From Puffinus mauretanicus (Eukaryota; Chordata; Aves; Procellariiformes; Procellariidae): 64,000 bases of DNA. Under the pieces are notes generated by a model that saw only the letters and a list, made by a program, of their open reading frames with translations, was not told the DNA's origin and did not search any database. Shown here one piece after another: positions 50,971 to 63,500 of this stretch (the first letter of the stretch is position 1; the number at the start of each line of letters is the position of its first letter). The DNA lies in the NCBI GenBank assembly GCA_023333565.1, contig JAJKFH010001094.1:248001-312000 (forward strand). Reading direction: 5' to 3'. A program made the position numbers and the translations under genes.

Positions 50971-53900
50971 ATACGTCAGTGACAGAAGCCTGGATTTTCT
51001 ATGAGCATTCATTTTAGCTAGTTGAAAAATTTAATCCTAGTATTTACTCTGTGTTTTTTTTTAATTGTGGCAAATACAAGCTAATCCTTTTCATCTACTA
51101 GGAAGCAGATCAGTAAAGTTTTGCCTGAAAGTCATGACCGCATGTCTGAGAAATCTACTAATTGCCCTTGAAGTATTTCGCTTTCCCAGACCTACGGATA
51201 CGTTCCTCATTTTGGAAATGCTATGTCTCTGAATGTCTTCTGTCGCTCTGACTTTGTTACAGCATTTTCAATCTGTCAAAAAGAAAATGAGTATCCAGAT
51301 TCCCGAAGCCTGGAAAAAGGTCATTAAATAGATCAGACGAAAAGGAAATAGCGTGTCTACTAAATCAAAGATGTTTTATACAAACCATGATGGGTCATGC
51401 TGAGAGCTGTCTAGCTTGTTGAGCTTAGCAATGTTTTTCTCCTTGAAAATTAGCCAAGAATTTAGCTCTTTCCATAACTTTCTAATCCACCTACACAGCA
51501 GAGTTCAGATGCTACAACTGGTATGGTATGAACGCAGCATTCTTCTGACTGGGTAGTCTTTAATGCTTCTTTGATTACAACATAATTAAGAACAGAGTTT
51601 AGCCTGTGATTTTACTTATCCTGTTAGTAACTTTTAAATTCTTTTGTGCAGAACAATTCGTATGTAGAACATAGGATTTCGACATATCTTTGCAGCACTG
51701 TCACCCACCATAAAGTGGGTTGGAAGATAGTCAGCAGGTGCAAATGAAGTACTCTATGTCTTTGCAGCTATTTACTTCTCAAAGAAGTGCATTTCTTGAA
51801 GACATGGGATGTTCCTTTTCCTTTGGGAAAGGATCTGGTGAAAACTGGGAATTGACACTGAACAGAAGGGGGACTTTCCTCTTCACTGATCAGATACTCT
51901 GAGCCACAAAGAATGGTGGTGTTTTCTAAATGAATGTGTCTGTGCGGCTCAAGACATCTTCCAGAGGGTCCGTCTCTCAGTCACTGTTATGTTTCCTGTC
52001 ACTGGCTGTTGTGAAAGGGGAAACCCTTGTTATTTCATTACAAACTCATAGGGCTCCCAGCCCCCTTAGCGTTGAGTAGCTAAGGAGTGGATATGATACA
52101 GTCTGGCCTTCTAGGAGACTGCGTCCCCTGTATTTCTTGGCGTAGGTGCAGTATGTCTAGGGAATTGTGGACCGTTGACCAGGAGTTTGAAGGGCTTCCT
52201 ACACAGCTCCCTGCATCCACTCAGCACCCATTGTCTTAATGATCCAGTCTGCAGCTATGCTGTATCTCAGTGTTCTTCAGTTCCTTCATGATATTTGAGG
52301 CTTCTTCCTCTTGAGGTATTACTTGGCTTTTTCATAAATACTTCATTGAGAAGACTTGTAAATGTAAGACATTTCTTTACAACTTGAAATTTGTTAGGTA
52401 GATTAACGAGGAGAGTTGTAAAAGGGATCCAGCCACCCAGGGAAAGGAAAAAAGTGATTGTATAAGTTTGAGTTTTGGCAAAGGAGGCTTGAGGAAGGAC
52501 CCGGTTTTAGAAATGTCACAGAAGGAGTTTATCCTTGAGAAAGCTTTTGACAAGATGGCAGTGTAGGTGGGAAGGGGAAAATCAGGGATGGTGACAGGGC
52601 TAAGTCACCAGTTAGAAGAGCACGTGGGACTCTGGGGTGGACAAAAAGAACAACCACCAATGTGTGAGAAGACCTGGGGGCAGTGCTTTACCTAAAGGAC
52701 CTCCGGGATGAGAGGGCCTAGACAGTGAATGTTTTGCTGCATTTATAAAGGGGAGGGGATAAAGAAGAGATAAATGAAGAAGTGGCCATTATATGTAGAA
52801 AGCATAGCAATTTCTAGAATGTCATAATTTTTAGGGAAAACACCTCCCATGCACCTTAAATCCTGACTAATTGGTTTTTAGGCATCACAGAGATAGCTGT
52901 TTTATCAAGTCTTAAATGGACAAACCAATGGAAAAAAAAAAGAATTATACCTCAGTACATTTGGTCCTTATGTCAGCAGATGGGAACTACTTGCAGAGGC
53001 CGGTACAACTCCTCCATCTCAATGCAGTACAAAGAGATACACAGTAAAAAGATTCCCCTCACTGTGTGAATCCATACCAATCAGTTAGGCAAGAGTAGGA
53101 GGTGTAATCCAGGGCTAATATGTTGTTACAAGCAAAAGATTCAATAAGCAGCAGCAAGACTGTGCTGAGGAGCCCAATACGAAACTAGAGACATACCTAC
53201 AGGCAGGTGGACCAGGCTAATATTTGTACTCCATTTTAAACAAGAAAAATTATACTGGTAAGTTTATTTGGGAGCTAATCTTTGCCAAAGTGGAGAATAT
53301 GATTCAGGAGACTATTTGTCCTGGCCAGCGTTGCTAGATATAAACTGAGGAAATCAGCCGCAAGCTCTCTGTCCTTCCTGGGCTTTCGTTCAGGGCGTTT
53401 CTGCATGCGGACATCTCCTCCACCCTTGCTGTTGTGCCTCTTTGACAGGAGATGGTAGCAGGTTAATGAATTAGGAGTCAGTGTACTAACTGAAGCCAGA
53501 AAATTATATGTATTTCTTTGGGTATGCAGACTACACAGGTCAGCATTGTTTCCTGCAAGACAGGAATGCACATTTTGGGAAAACAGGAGGATTACTTTGC
53601 AACAGTTCTTGTGAAGGTAATTGTCTGGCAGCAAAGGGCAGTTCGTTGCACCTGACACTATGTAGCTAAAAGTTGCGTGTGTATTCAGTACTAGGAGTCT
53701 GCATTTCTCTGCAATCCGTGGGCAGAGATAGGTATGTCCAGAAGTGATTAATCTTAAACTATTGAATGTATAAGGTAAATCACCGTCCAAATGTGCCCGT
53801 TTCCGCTGACTACAGTGGTACGCAGACAGCTCACATAGGCAAGTTCACTGGAGTTAGGTGAGATGAATTCCCCCTTCTGTCACGGTTATCCATTGGCACA

Positions 53901-56139
53901 CGGCTTCTGGGAGCTCACAGCCACACTCAGGAGGCTGCTGTCAAGAGGCACCTGGCTCCTGGTGCCGCCATGTGTGCTGGCACATAGGTCAGGGACTCCG
54001 CTCTGGTGGAGTTGTCCTTCCTCCCGCTGCGTTCTTATTACCGTCTCCCTCCTGCCTAACTGTTATCGGAGGAGATCAAATGCTGGACTTGTTGCTTTGA
54101 AGCATTGAGGTTTTCAGGAAATAAGAGGCTTCTGGCTGCTGCTTGACATGTCCAGCATCAAACCAGGGACTCAGGCATCGATTACACCAAAGATGGTGCC
54201 AAAGACGGGGCCTCACAGCACAAGAGAAAATAGAAATAGAAACCACTTTGTTCTGGATACTGGTAGAGGGCTGCCGTCTTAGCAGGTGACATCTGCAGAA
54301 ATACCAAGCTTGGACACATGCCCCTTCCAACTCAGCAGCCACCGCCTTTTCTTCATGGTGCCAGCCAGAATCCTGGTGCACAGGATTTCCTCCTTGCAGC
54401 ACATCAGCAGTGTGGAAATAGTGTCAGCTCCCTAAAACAACACAGCTTCGGGGTAGTAGGCAAGGAATGCTGGTCCTTGCCTCCCAATAGCTTCTCACAG
54501 GTGTTGCACAGTGTTTTGATCCTGTGGGATCTGATGTGGGAATGCTGTTCCCTGCAATATGTACCCAGAGTGTTTTGTAGTTGTTTAGGAAGAAAAATGT
54601 ACAGGGCTGTCTGAAGACTTTTTAACGGAAGAAACTAATCCAATGTAAACGAAGTGGTGTGTGTGCATTCCTTTGCTGTAGTTGTACTAACATAATTATA
54701 ACAGAAAAACATACACTGACAAAGCTTTCTCACATAGATAGATCTTTGCTTTTTTTCTTTCTGGTGTTTAAAATACATGTAGCTTGTTTGTCTCAGAACT
54801 TATTTCTTCTCGTTGGTTTTGGAGTGGGCCCTATCCACCCCACTGTGGAAGAATCATCAAATCGCACTGTAATGGGCAGCAGCCTTGGTTGGTGCGCCGT
54901 ACTCCAGTTCAGCCATCGCAAAGAAGTGCAGAGTAGAATCCTTCAAGGCCAGAATCAGTGTCTCACAGTTACATTCTTCCGAAGTGTTTCAGGATTGTCT
55001 ACAGGTCTTCTTTAAGATCTTCGTTTGAAAATAAAAAATGTTGCTTAATAAAAAAGCTGTTCATTTGGTGTTGTTCCTTCCACACCACAAAGTGCAAGCT
55101 CTGAACCTTGAGCAGTGTAAAAGTCCCCCATGTGTTAGAGAAGTTTGCTAACCTGTGCAAAGGCAGTGTTAGGGCAGGGCATTACCTTTTTGTTTCCCAC
55201 ATGTTAAATGTAAACTTGCGACCGATGATCATTTGCATATGTTGTTTAGTTGATATTTAAGTCTCTGCTTAGGTTTCTCTATCCTTGCTTAAACATATAT
55301 TTGTTTCAGACTAAACAGTTCTTTCCACTGTTGTTATTGAAATACCATGCTCTTATGTTTCATCCCTAGGGCAGTAAGAAGTGCATTGCTATTGTATAGT
55401 TGTGTTCTGGGAAGCTGCTTTACATAATGAAACTCAAATGAAACCAACCATCACCAAGTCTCTGGAAAATCCTTTTGACCTCACAGCACAGAGGTGGACC
55501 CACAACATAGCTGACTGGAGATGCTCAGCCACAGGGCCTGCTGTCAGCCTGCTCAGCGGTGCAGCAGCAGCAATATGCCTCTCCTATTCAGTGTTATCCC
55601 AAGATCTTGCTGTGTTTTATAGATCTGCATGTAATCGCTTGCACTTCACTTTGTGTTCACATACGTGTGAGTTGGTAAAGTAATAAAAGGCAGGTAGTTA
55701 TTCACGTTTCCCCTGTCGTTGGTGGCATGGTTTGGAACAGGAGCTGAAAGCCCTGTTCCTCCCTGGCTCAAGCTGGGGCACAGCTGCTGCGGGAGTCTTG
55801 CTGTACTATGGAGGCTTGATCTGGGTATCAGCTGATACTGTAAGAGCCCCTTCCAGCATGTCTCTGAAATGGCTCTTTACTTCGGAGGGAGTTTTGTCAC
55901 TATTTCTCACTCCCTGTGGGCTGCTGCTTTGCCTCTGACCCAGCATGTATAGATTGGAAGTGGTATTTACTGAAAGCGTGGGACATGTATTGTGTAGTGT
56001 CTCCCAGGATTTAGCTTCCAAAAGCTCTTTAAACTGATCTGGTTAAGGGCCATCAACCCTCTTAGTTTAGAGCTACAAAGAGCTTTGGTGGGCTCTACTC
56101 TTCTGGGTACTCTAACATCTGCAAATGAACTCTGTCATG

Positions 56140-56281
56140 CCCCATCCCTGGAAGTGTCCAAGGCCAGGTTGGATGGGGCTTTGAGCAACATGGTCTAGTG
56201 GAAGGTGTCCCTGCCCATGGCAGGGGGGTTGGAACTAGATGATCTTTAAGGTCCCTTCCAACCCAAACCATTCTATGATTG
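56140..56281 (+). mobile_element. CR1 LINE 3' fragment (sense orientation)
   Basis: This is the only CR1 piece on the ITPK1 sense strand. It starts at CCATCCCTGGAAGTGTCCAA, continues through GGATGGGGCTTTGAGCAACA and CCCTGCCCATGGCAGGGGGG, and ends with TTCCAACCCAAACCATTCTA and TGATTG. The 'ccctgcccatggcagggg' block ties it to the subfamily of the copy at 14992. About 140 bp remain, and there is a single worn terminal octamer (TTCTATGA). Confidence 0.9.
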
Positions 56282-57706
56282 TAAGAAAAAGCTGCCTGTG
56301 TCATGTCTGTCCTTATGCCTCCTGCCATAAATATATTCACTGGTGTTTTTCTTTTTTTTTTTGGACAATGTACTCTGTGTAAGACATGGAGAGACTGATT
56401 CTTCAACCGAGAGGAAGTAAATTAGTAGAGTTACATGCAAATAAAATCAGTAAGGAGTTCAGCACTGGGCCTTCAAGGCTCACCTTAGATTCCTGGGTCC
56501 CACTGCATGGAGCAAACTGGTGCTCTGATGTGAATTTCTCATGTGCATCAGCTGGTTATGAGGAACCTTGGTGCTACATTATCTGTTCAAGCACATGAGG
56601 GCCCTGGTGCTCACAGCTTTCCTTCAGGCTCCAACACCTAGTGTATGACAATATATTTGCACCAAATCTGGTGCTCCCTGGCCATTTTCAAGCTGTGTGT
56701 GTTTGTACAGGGAAGTGCAGACCATTATCTGTTGCTTTCACCCACCATCTAGGCCAGGGGGATGCAAACCAGCATCCTACTGGCTCTTGTCCTGGAGGTG
56801 TGTAGTTTGCAGATGGGAATTCAGCTTGGAAATTGTTTTGTACTGGTCTTAAGTAGTTAGCTCAGTGTTTGGGAGAGGAAACATGAAATAAGCTGCAATT
56901 TGGACCATCAGATATCTTTTGTGTTTCAGAGGGAGGAGTTCATATTTGGACACTGGCTCTTGGTTCTGAGACTCATTTATCATTCTGTGTACTAGGGTAG
57001 TCCATGTTGGTAAGAGTACTAAAATCGGAGACTTCTGTTGCTTCAGAATGGCAATTCTAACTGTCACTCCTGTATCCAACATATATGGGTAAGCATATGA
57101 AACAGCAGATACAAATTACTTTTTAGAGGCGGTGGAGTTGGCTTTAATCAGGGTTCAGGTATTCACACTGAACCTGACGTCTGCATTTTAATATAGAGCA
57201 GACACACAGAGCAGATTTTGCATTGTCTCTCTTCTGGAAATGCCTTTGGGGTTTCACAGATATCAATACTTTCAATGCCAGGGTTCCGAGTAGAACGTTA
57301 CTGGGGTAAAAATGCAGATAAAGTCTTCTTTCAGCTTGCCAAACAATCCCTTTCATTTTTTTCCTTGATGAGGAAAATGGCTTTCATTCTTCCTGTAAGG
57401 TTGGAAACACTCCAGCCTGTGGAAATGATTCCCCAAGTTTTGGTACAGATTGAGTGCTCTAAGGAATAAATGTTACCGTTTCAACAAAAGCCATTCTAGC
57501 AGGTTTTCTCCACCCTTCGTCATTACTTGTCAGAGAGTTTTGCCTAACTTTCTTCTTTACACAGAGTCTAAGAAGCACCAGAAGGTTTATTTCCTTCTCC
57601 TGGAAAGTTGGTCCATTTGCCTCCTTTTTCTGTGGTCAGGCATGCCAGAGTGCCTCCTTAAAAGCCTTGGCATGTGATGCTACTGAGAAACTTGAAAAAC
57701 AGTGGA

Positions 57707-57742
57707 GGAGGATGAGTTGAAGTTGGAGGATGAATTGAAGTC
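57707..57742. repeat. Tandem duplication, 18-bp unit, 2 copies
   Basis: GGAGGATGAGTTGAAGTT (57707-57724) is followed directly by GGAGGATGAATTGAAGTC (57725-57742), with two differences between units. It is purine-rich, with no coding significance seen. Confidence 0.85.
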
Positions 57743-60169
57743 TCTTGGGTAATTCTGTCGAACTGCAGGAAATAGGCTTTAGTTTTTGTGTACAGTAAGT
57801 GTATAAACATAGCCAAAATGCTGCATTTTTCAAACATCTACAGTCATGTGTTTTAATAATTGGGGGGGGAAGGGGAGGAGTTGTGCTTGTTTTTTTAAAT
57901 TCAACTGCAAAGCTTCCTGTCCCTTGCATTTGCAAGGTGGTGGGTAACTGCTCCTACCTACTGAAAAATGAGGCTGTTTGATGATGAGCACACATCTTCC
58001 AGCCTTTACTCTGTCTCCTGAATGAGATAATCTTTCACCTCTTAACTTGTTAAATTTCCGTGAGCTCGCTTATTGGGCTGTGTCAATGAATGTGTTTCAC
58101 CACAGGTCTGTTTTAACTGGAGGCATGTCTGTAGCTGTACTCCTCTACTGCCAGGTACCCATGAGGGTCCAGGAGTAAGCTGAATGCTTGTCTGCAAAAC
58201 CTGCCTCTTTGAACCAAAGCACCCAAGAGATGATGTGAATTCCCTTTTTGGGAATCAGAAAAGAGCATCCTGCTCGCTGAGGAAAGTGGGCATAAGATGA
58301 AAGTCTAGATCTAAAAGGTAAGGGAGGATCCTGTACAGACCGTAGCTTTGTGAAATGGTTGTCTCAAGAAAAGTTCAGCTGGGGGGAAAAACTCCATCAG
58401 GTTGGCTTTACTTTGACTTTCGCCTTTATTTCTTCTTTATCTTTTATTGTTTCTCTCCAATCTAAGCTGAATTAATCATGTTCAAAAACCATAATTAGCG
58501 CTCCTAAATTGCATGGAAATGGTGAGTTCATGAGAATTTTTTGAATAGTTTTTTGTTTATATTCAATTGTGAGATTTCCTCACTCGCTGCTCAGATGCTT
58601 CAAGATCACTACCTTATTAGAATTGAAGACTGTTGCTCTGCAGATGTTCCATTTAACATAGATATTCAGTGCACAATTCCTTGTATGGAAGGGTAAGGTT
58701 AAAATTGTGCCCTCAAAGCTGAGTCTGCTCTGCCCTCTTGTGTCTTTGGAATGTGCTGCCAAATGGTCCCCAAATACAGCTGCTTTAACATGAGAACTGG
58801 AATTTTCCCCCCACAGACTTAAAAGTAAGATGCAAACACATGGGTATTCAGTTATGGGTTGATTTTTCAGTGATGAGTACAGATCGACATCGGTTTGAAC
58901 TAAATCTGGTCTGTCAGTATTCCTCATGCACACACCATGTCTGAGGGGAAGGGAAGACAACTTGAGAGTATTTTTAATAAACCTCACAAGTGTGAGGTGC
59001 TAGAATAAACCTGATTGAAGACTCTGTAAAGTTATGGTTTTTATGAATAAAGATGTGGGGTTTATGAAGGAAGCTTCAACTGAAAAATTATCTACTAGAG
59101 GAAGGAGTGAGGAAGGGGTACTTCCAGGTGATAGAGACTGGGCTGCTCTGAAGTTATGGGTTGGCTTAGCTTGGCTGACTCCTTGATGTTCCAGCTTTTG
59201 ACCTTAGCAGAAGTGACAGTCCAAAGCTATGATAAGTTTACAGTGATTAAAGGGATTCTGAAAGGAAAAAAACCCCAGTCATGTAGTGATTTAAATTAAT
59301 ATACCTTCAAGATTAAGATACCTTCAGCTGCATGCTAAAAAAAGAACCTGCCAACTTCTCTGTGTGGTTGGTTGGTTTTTTTGTTGAAAATGAGCTTAGG
59401 AGGCAGGGGTGAGCTGGAAGTTCAGATTTCTTTCCCTTATTGTATTAGGAGAAAAAGATGTTGCCCTCATTGTGCATCCTCTCTATCCCCCCAGGAGCAG
59501 AGTGGAGCAGTGCAAGCTGGTGGAAGCTACAGTGAAGCACAGTTTACTGAAAATATATTTATTTTTAAAGAGGCTTAAGCATTTTCAAATTACAGAGCCG
59601 ACTGTTCTATTAAAAAGTGGCTTTTCTCAACAAAGTAGGAAGTTTAGAGTTTGATATGGTCTGCTGTAAATCTTTCAGATAGCTTAAGGCTTAACATTTG
59701 CTCCATGAACATTGGATGATGACTGACCTGAACCAGTCCTGCTTTTGACACAGATGTTTTTCTCCTTATCTTAATGGGTGTTTATGGCAGAGATCAGCAC
59801 ATCTCAGGAGCAGCTCTGTCGTTTCTCTGCATAGAGCATTGTGTGATATGGAGGTCGTGCACCCTGTTTCTTCAGAAATAATCCTGGCAGCCTTTCCAGC
59901 CACAGAGAGCAACTTGGGCACAAGCTGTGCGCCATTTGTAATTGCTAAGCAGAATTAGGGGATCATACACTCATGTGCTTTGGGCCAAGTCTGTTGCACA
60001 CCCAGGGGACTCCAGGCCTCCTGTTGTGCTCCTTTGACAAACTGCATCCTCCCTCCACCTGTTTCAGAAATTCACTGTACCAACTTCTTTTACCTTTCTC
60101 TTCTCCTCAGCGTGCCCCGAGACAGTACTGAGCCTGGTCAGAAGATAGGATATTCTTGAGTAAACACAG

Positions 60170-60217
60170 CTTTTGTTTTATGTTTTTCCAGTCCTTTTGT
60201 TTTATGATTTTCCAGTA
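60170..60217. repeat. Tandem duplication, 24-bp unit, 2 copies
   Basis: A unit starting CTTTTGTTTTATG and ending TTTTCCAGTC occupies 60170-60193. It is followed by a second copy at 60194-60217, with differences at the base after TTTATG (T or A) and at the last base. Each copy contains a pyrimidine-rich TTTTTCCAG-like end, so the unit looks like a duplicated weak splice acceptor. Confidence 0.85.
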
Positions 60218-60378
60218 ACACTCTCAGGATTTTTGTTGCTGATGCTCAGACTGAAGCTTCGTTTGAAGTTTGTTCAGTTCTTGTAATGACCCCAGTAGCA
60301 TCAAAAAGTCTTTTTCCTGAAACCCTCTTTAAACCTGCTCCATAAAGCCCCACCTTGCCAAGCGGGGGCGAAGCCTTC

Positions 60379-60509
60379 TCCCCACTTTGCAAATGGGAAT
60401 GTAGAGATAGAACGTGTTTGGTAATTTAGTCATGGTCTTGTAGCAAGAGGTGCTGTGAATAAATACTCGTTCTTCAACCTGTCTGCTCTGCTTCCTAATC
60501 CTTAGATTA
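60379..60509 (-). repeat. MIR-like SINE (reverse orientation)
   Basis: CCCCACTTTGCAAATGGGAA is a good match to the reverse-orientation MIR block 'cccattttacagatggggaa'. GTCATGGTCTTGTAGCAAGA follows ('cccaaggtcacacagcaagt'). At the end, CTGTCTGCTCTGCTTCCTAA fits the 'ctgactcccagt...ctgctctaa' head. Order and spacing are right over about 130 bp. Confidence 0.6.
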
Positions 60510-63500
60510 AGTAACGAAGGATGGTGAATTACTAGGTAGGGAGACATGTTGAGACTGTAAATCTGAAGTTTAATGGGCAGTGGCCTCCTCAGGGTTTTTT
60601 TCCTAGCCATAGGTTTTGAGCTGTCCTCACAGAAAATCTCTGACCATGAACTCTGTTTTTAAACTCCATTTCTGAAGACAAATGCAGTTTGTTGATCTAT
60701 GAATGCAGAGCATTGGGCCTGCAATTTATTATTTGTTGTCTTATTTGTCCAAAATCGTAAGGACCAAAGAAATCTGAATAGGAAATTATTTTATGGTTCA
60801 TCTGTTCTTATGGTTTATTTTTTTCCCTGCAGTGATCCACAGCTGCCCCCTGTGTCAGCACCTCTTATAGTACAAGGACCACCTGCCCTCAGTGAAAACC
60901 ATCCAGGCATTATTTTGTACAGCCCTGTCACAGTGGTTTCCATTTACTATCACATGAGATTTGGTTCAACTGGGAACAGCCACATGTTACTCTTATTTTT
61001 CCTGCATCTATTTTGTCTACCTGCTGTATGGGAGTGTGTGTTTAGTGTTGAGTTTCTCATGCCTTCTTCCTTTTGGGGGTTTCGGTGTCCTATAACTGTT
61101 TGGCAGTCTGTCTGCAGGCCACCAGTGGTGCACAGGCCCTGGGTAGAGGAGCACTGCTCAACATCTCTTACTAAAGCAAGTCGCAAGCATAAAGATTCCC
61201 ACCAATTCTCACTGCCAGAAAACTTTTTTCCCCAGCCCGTATTTAGTCTGCATCTTCCCCATCTTCACATCCCATTGCTCCTGTCGCTATTGTTGAACTT
61301 CATCCGGAATAATCCCCTCCTTGGCACCAACTCCCTGGTTTGAGTACTCTTTCACCTCTCTCTTGTTGGTTAGCTGTGTTATTCATCCTGTGAACTGGCC
61401 TTCATCAGTCATGTTTTCCACCTTCATAATAACGTTGTTGCTCCATGGGAATGGAGCAGTGCTCTGACAAAGCTCACCCCAGACGTGCCAGAGCTGACTG
61501 CCCCAACACTGTGCAGAGGGAGGCGATTGCTGCCTGTCACCCGTGACCTGTTAGTGCCAGCTTCCCTGCTGTCTTCAGAGGTCCCACTGCAAATGCTCCC
61601 CCTGCATTTGCAATGAACGTGATCCCAGCCGTGATCTCCATTCAAAGGTGATGGAGGGATAAAGTGTAGGTAGCAGTGGAAGAACAGAAATGACAGTTGG
61701 AAAAAAAGACGGTCATAGAGAAGAACTAGGGATGGGAGTGAGAAAAAATGCAGAAAGTAAAGAAGAGGAGAGAGGGAGCTCCCTATGAGATCAGATAATC
61801 TTGAAGAAAAGGGAGAATAATTTAAGGAAAATATACAAAGCAGTCACCACAAAGTTTGTGCCAAGGCATACAATAAAAATGAGGACAAAGACGGGGGAGG
61901 AACACAGTGACAGTATTTTGACTTTTAAATTTAATTATGATGTGTTGTTTCTAACAACAAAAATGCTACAGATACTTTTGGTACTTGTCTGAAGTGAGAG
62001 CTGAACCCTCTCCTGATCTGAAGAATCTTTCCTTGTTGCTGTTAAGTTGGCAGTTCCAGACCTGACATGGTCCACCTGGAGTCCTGGCCATCTTGCAAAG
62101 GCAGGTCTCTGAGAGACTACCAGGCACTTGGAAAAAGAAAGACATATCACTCGCTACGTGTGCCCTATAAAAATGTACAGCCTCTTATATCACAGCAGTC
62201 CTTTGACTTATGGTGAGATTTTTCCTGCTGATCTCTTCAGTTCAGTAAAGGCTGCATGAAGATAGGATTAATAATTATGGTTCTCTGTTTATCATGTGAT
62301 TCAATGTATGTACCCAAAGGGAGGGTGGAAGTGCCCGAGTTGTAGTTTCCGATCCAAAGTGGAAAGCATAGAAATTGCATTTGTAATAATCTCTTGGGAA
62401 CTAAGGGCACTTGTACGTAGCCAAGGATGGAAGATGAGGCAGAGTCTTCTCCAACCTTATTGTTTGAGAAGAAATCTCTTCCAGTCAGCGGCATCCCAAC
62501 ACACAACCCAGAGCTGAGTACCGATGGTAGAAGAGCCACAGCGTTGATTCCTTGCGTGGGTTCTGGGTTGTATCAGCTCTGTGTCCTGACCCACATACAC
62601 AGTCACTTCTGTTGGTGATGCACGGCTAATGCAGCTCCGTGGGTGGCATGCCGTAGCTGTGGCCTCATACTTTAATAGTTCTCAGACTGCTTTTATAGAA
62701 GTGCTTCATGCTCACTAGGGCTCTCTGATGCAAATGAGAATATTGCTTGGTTTTAGACTGGAGGGTTAGGCTGCGGTGTCAATACCAAGGGTCAGCGGTG
62801 GGGCCAGGCTCATGTCGCCCATTCTGACCTCTAGACTGTTATGTTTATTTGTTTGTATATTTATTGTTGTCCTTTTTGGCAAAGTTTTCCCATGGTGATC
62901 GGTCACTATTGGTTTGCGAAGAAGCAGTGACAGTGGCCGAGGGTCCAACGCCTGACCACAACTCAGTAAGATCCTGCTAAAGCAGCTTACCTTGGCAGGA
63001 GAAGAGGGGAGGGTTCAATGTACCACTGCGTTCATTTGCAGTTCGTGGATTGTATGGTGTAGTTCCATACTGGTGTAAAACAGTACTGAGATTGACCCTC
63101 AACCATTGAATTAGGTCTGTCCTGGACCTCAGTGCAGAGGAGGTGTGCTGAGACTGCTGTCACTCTGATAGCAGGAGCTTGGTGATGAGAGAAAGCTTCA
63201 GCAGGTGTTTGCCACCCTGGGAAGGAGGAGAGGATCATCGCTGGCAGCTGGAGGACTTTTTTTAAAACCTATAGCTACCTTCAGAATTGCAGTGTGTGCA
63301 ATTAAGCTCAGAGCAGCAGCTTTCTAGCTGTAGGCCATACTGAAATCTTGTGTTGAGCGAGGGTTTGTTTGTCCTCAGGTCTGGCTGTGAATTAATGGTC
63401 TGTTTTAGAGGCTTCAGTGGGCTAGAATTGCCTTCTTGGTGAAGAAAATGCCAGTGCTCTGCAAAGTCAGCAGGAGCACTTTGTGATGCTAAGAGTCTTC

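Noticed and set aside
53275..53790. 171-codon open frame on the - strand
   Set aside because: No recognisable domain, no splice or promoter context, and odd composition. It is probably chance.
60699..61343. Longest + strand open frame (214 codons)
   Set aside because: It is rich in Leu, Phe, Ser and Pro, matches no family I know and has no coding-like features. In about 128 kb of double-stranded frames with average stop density, one open run of this length is not surprising. Its start also lies in plain intron sequence.
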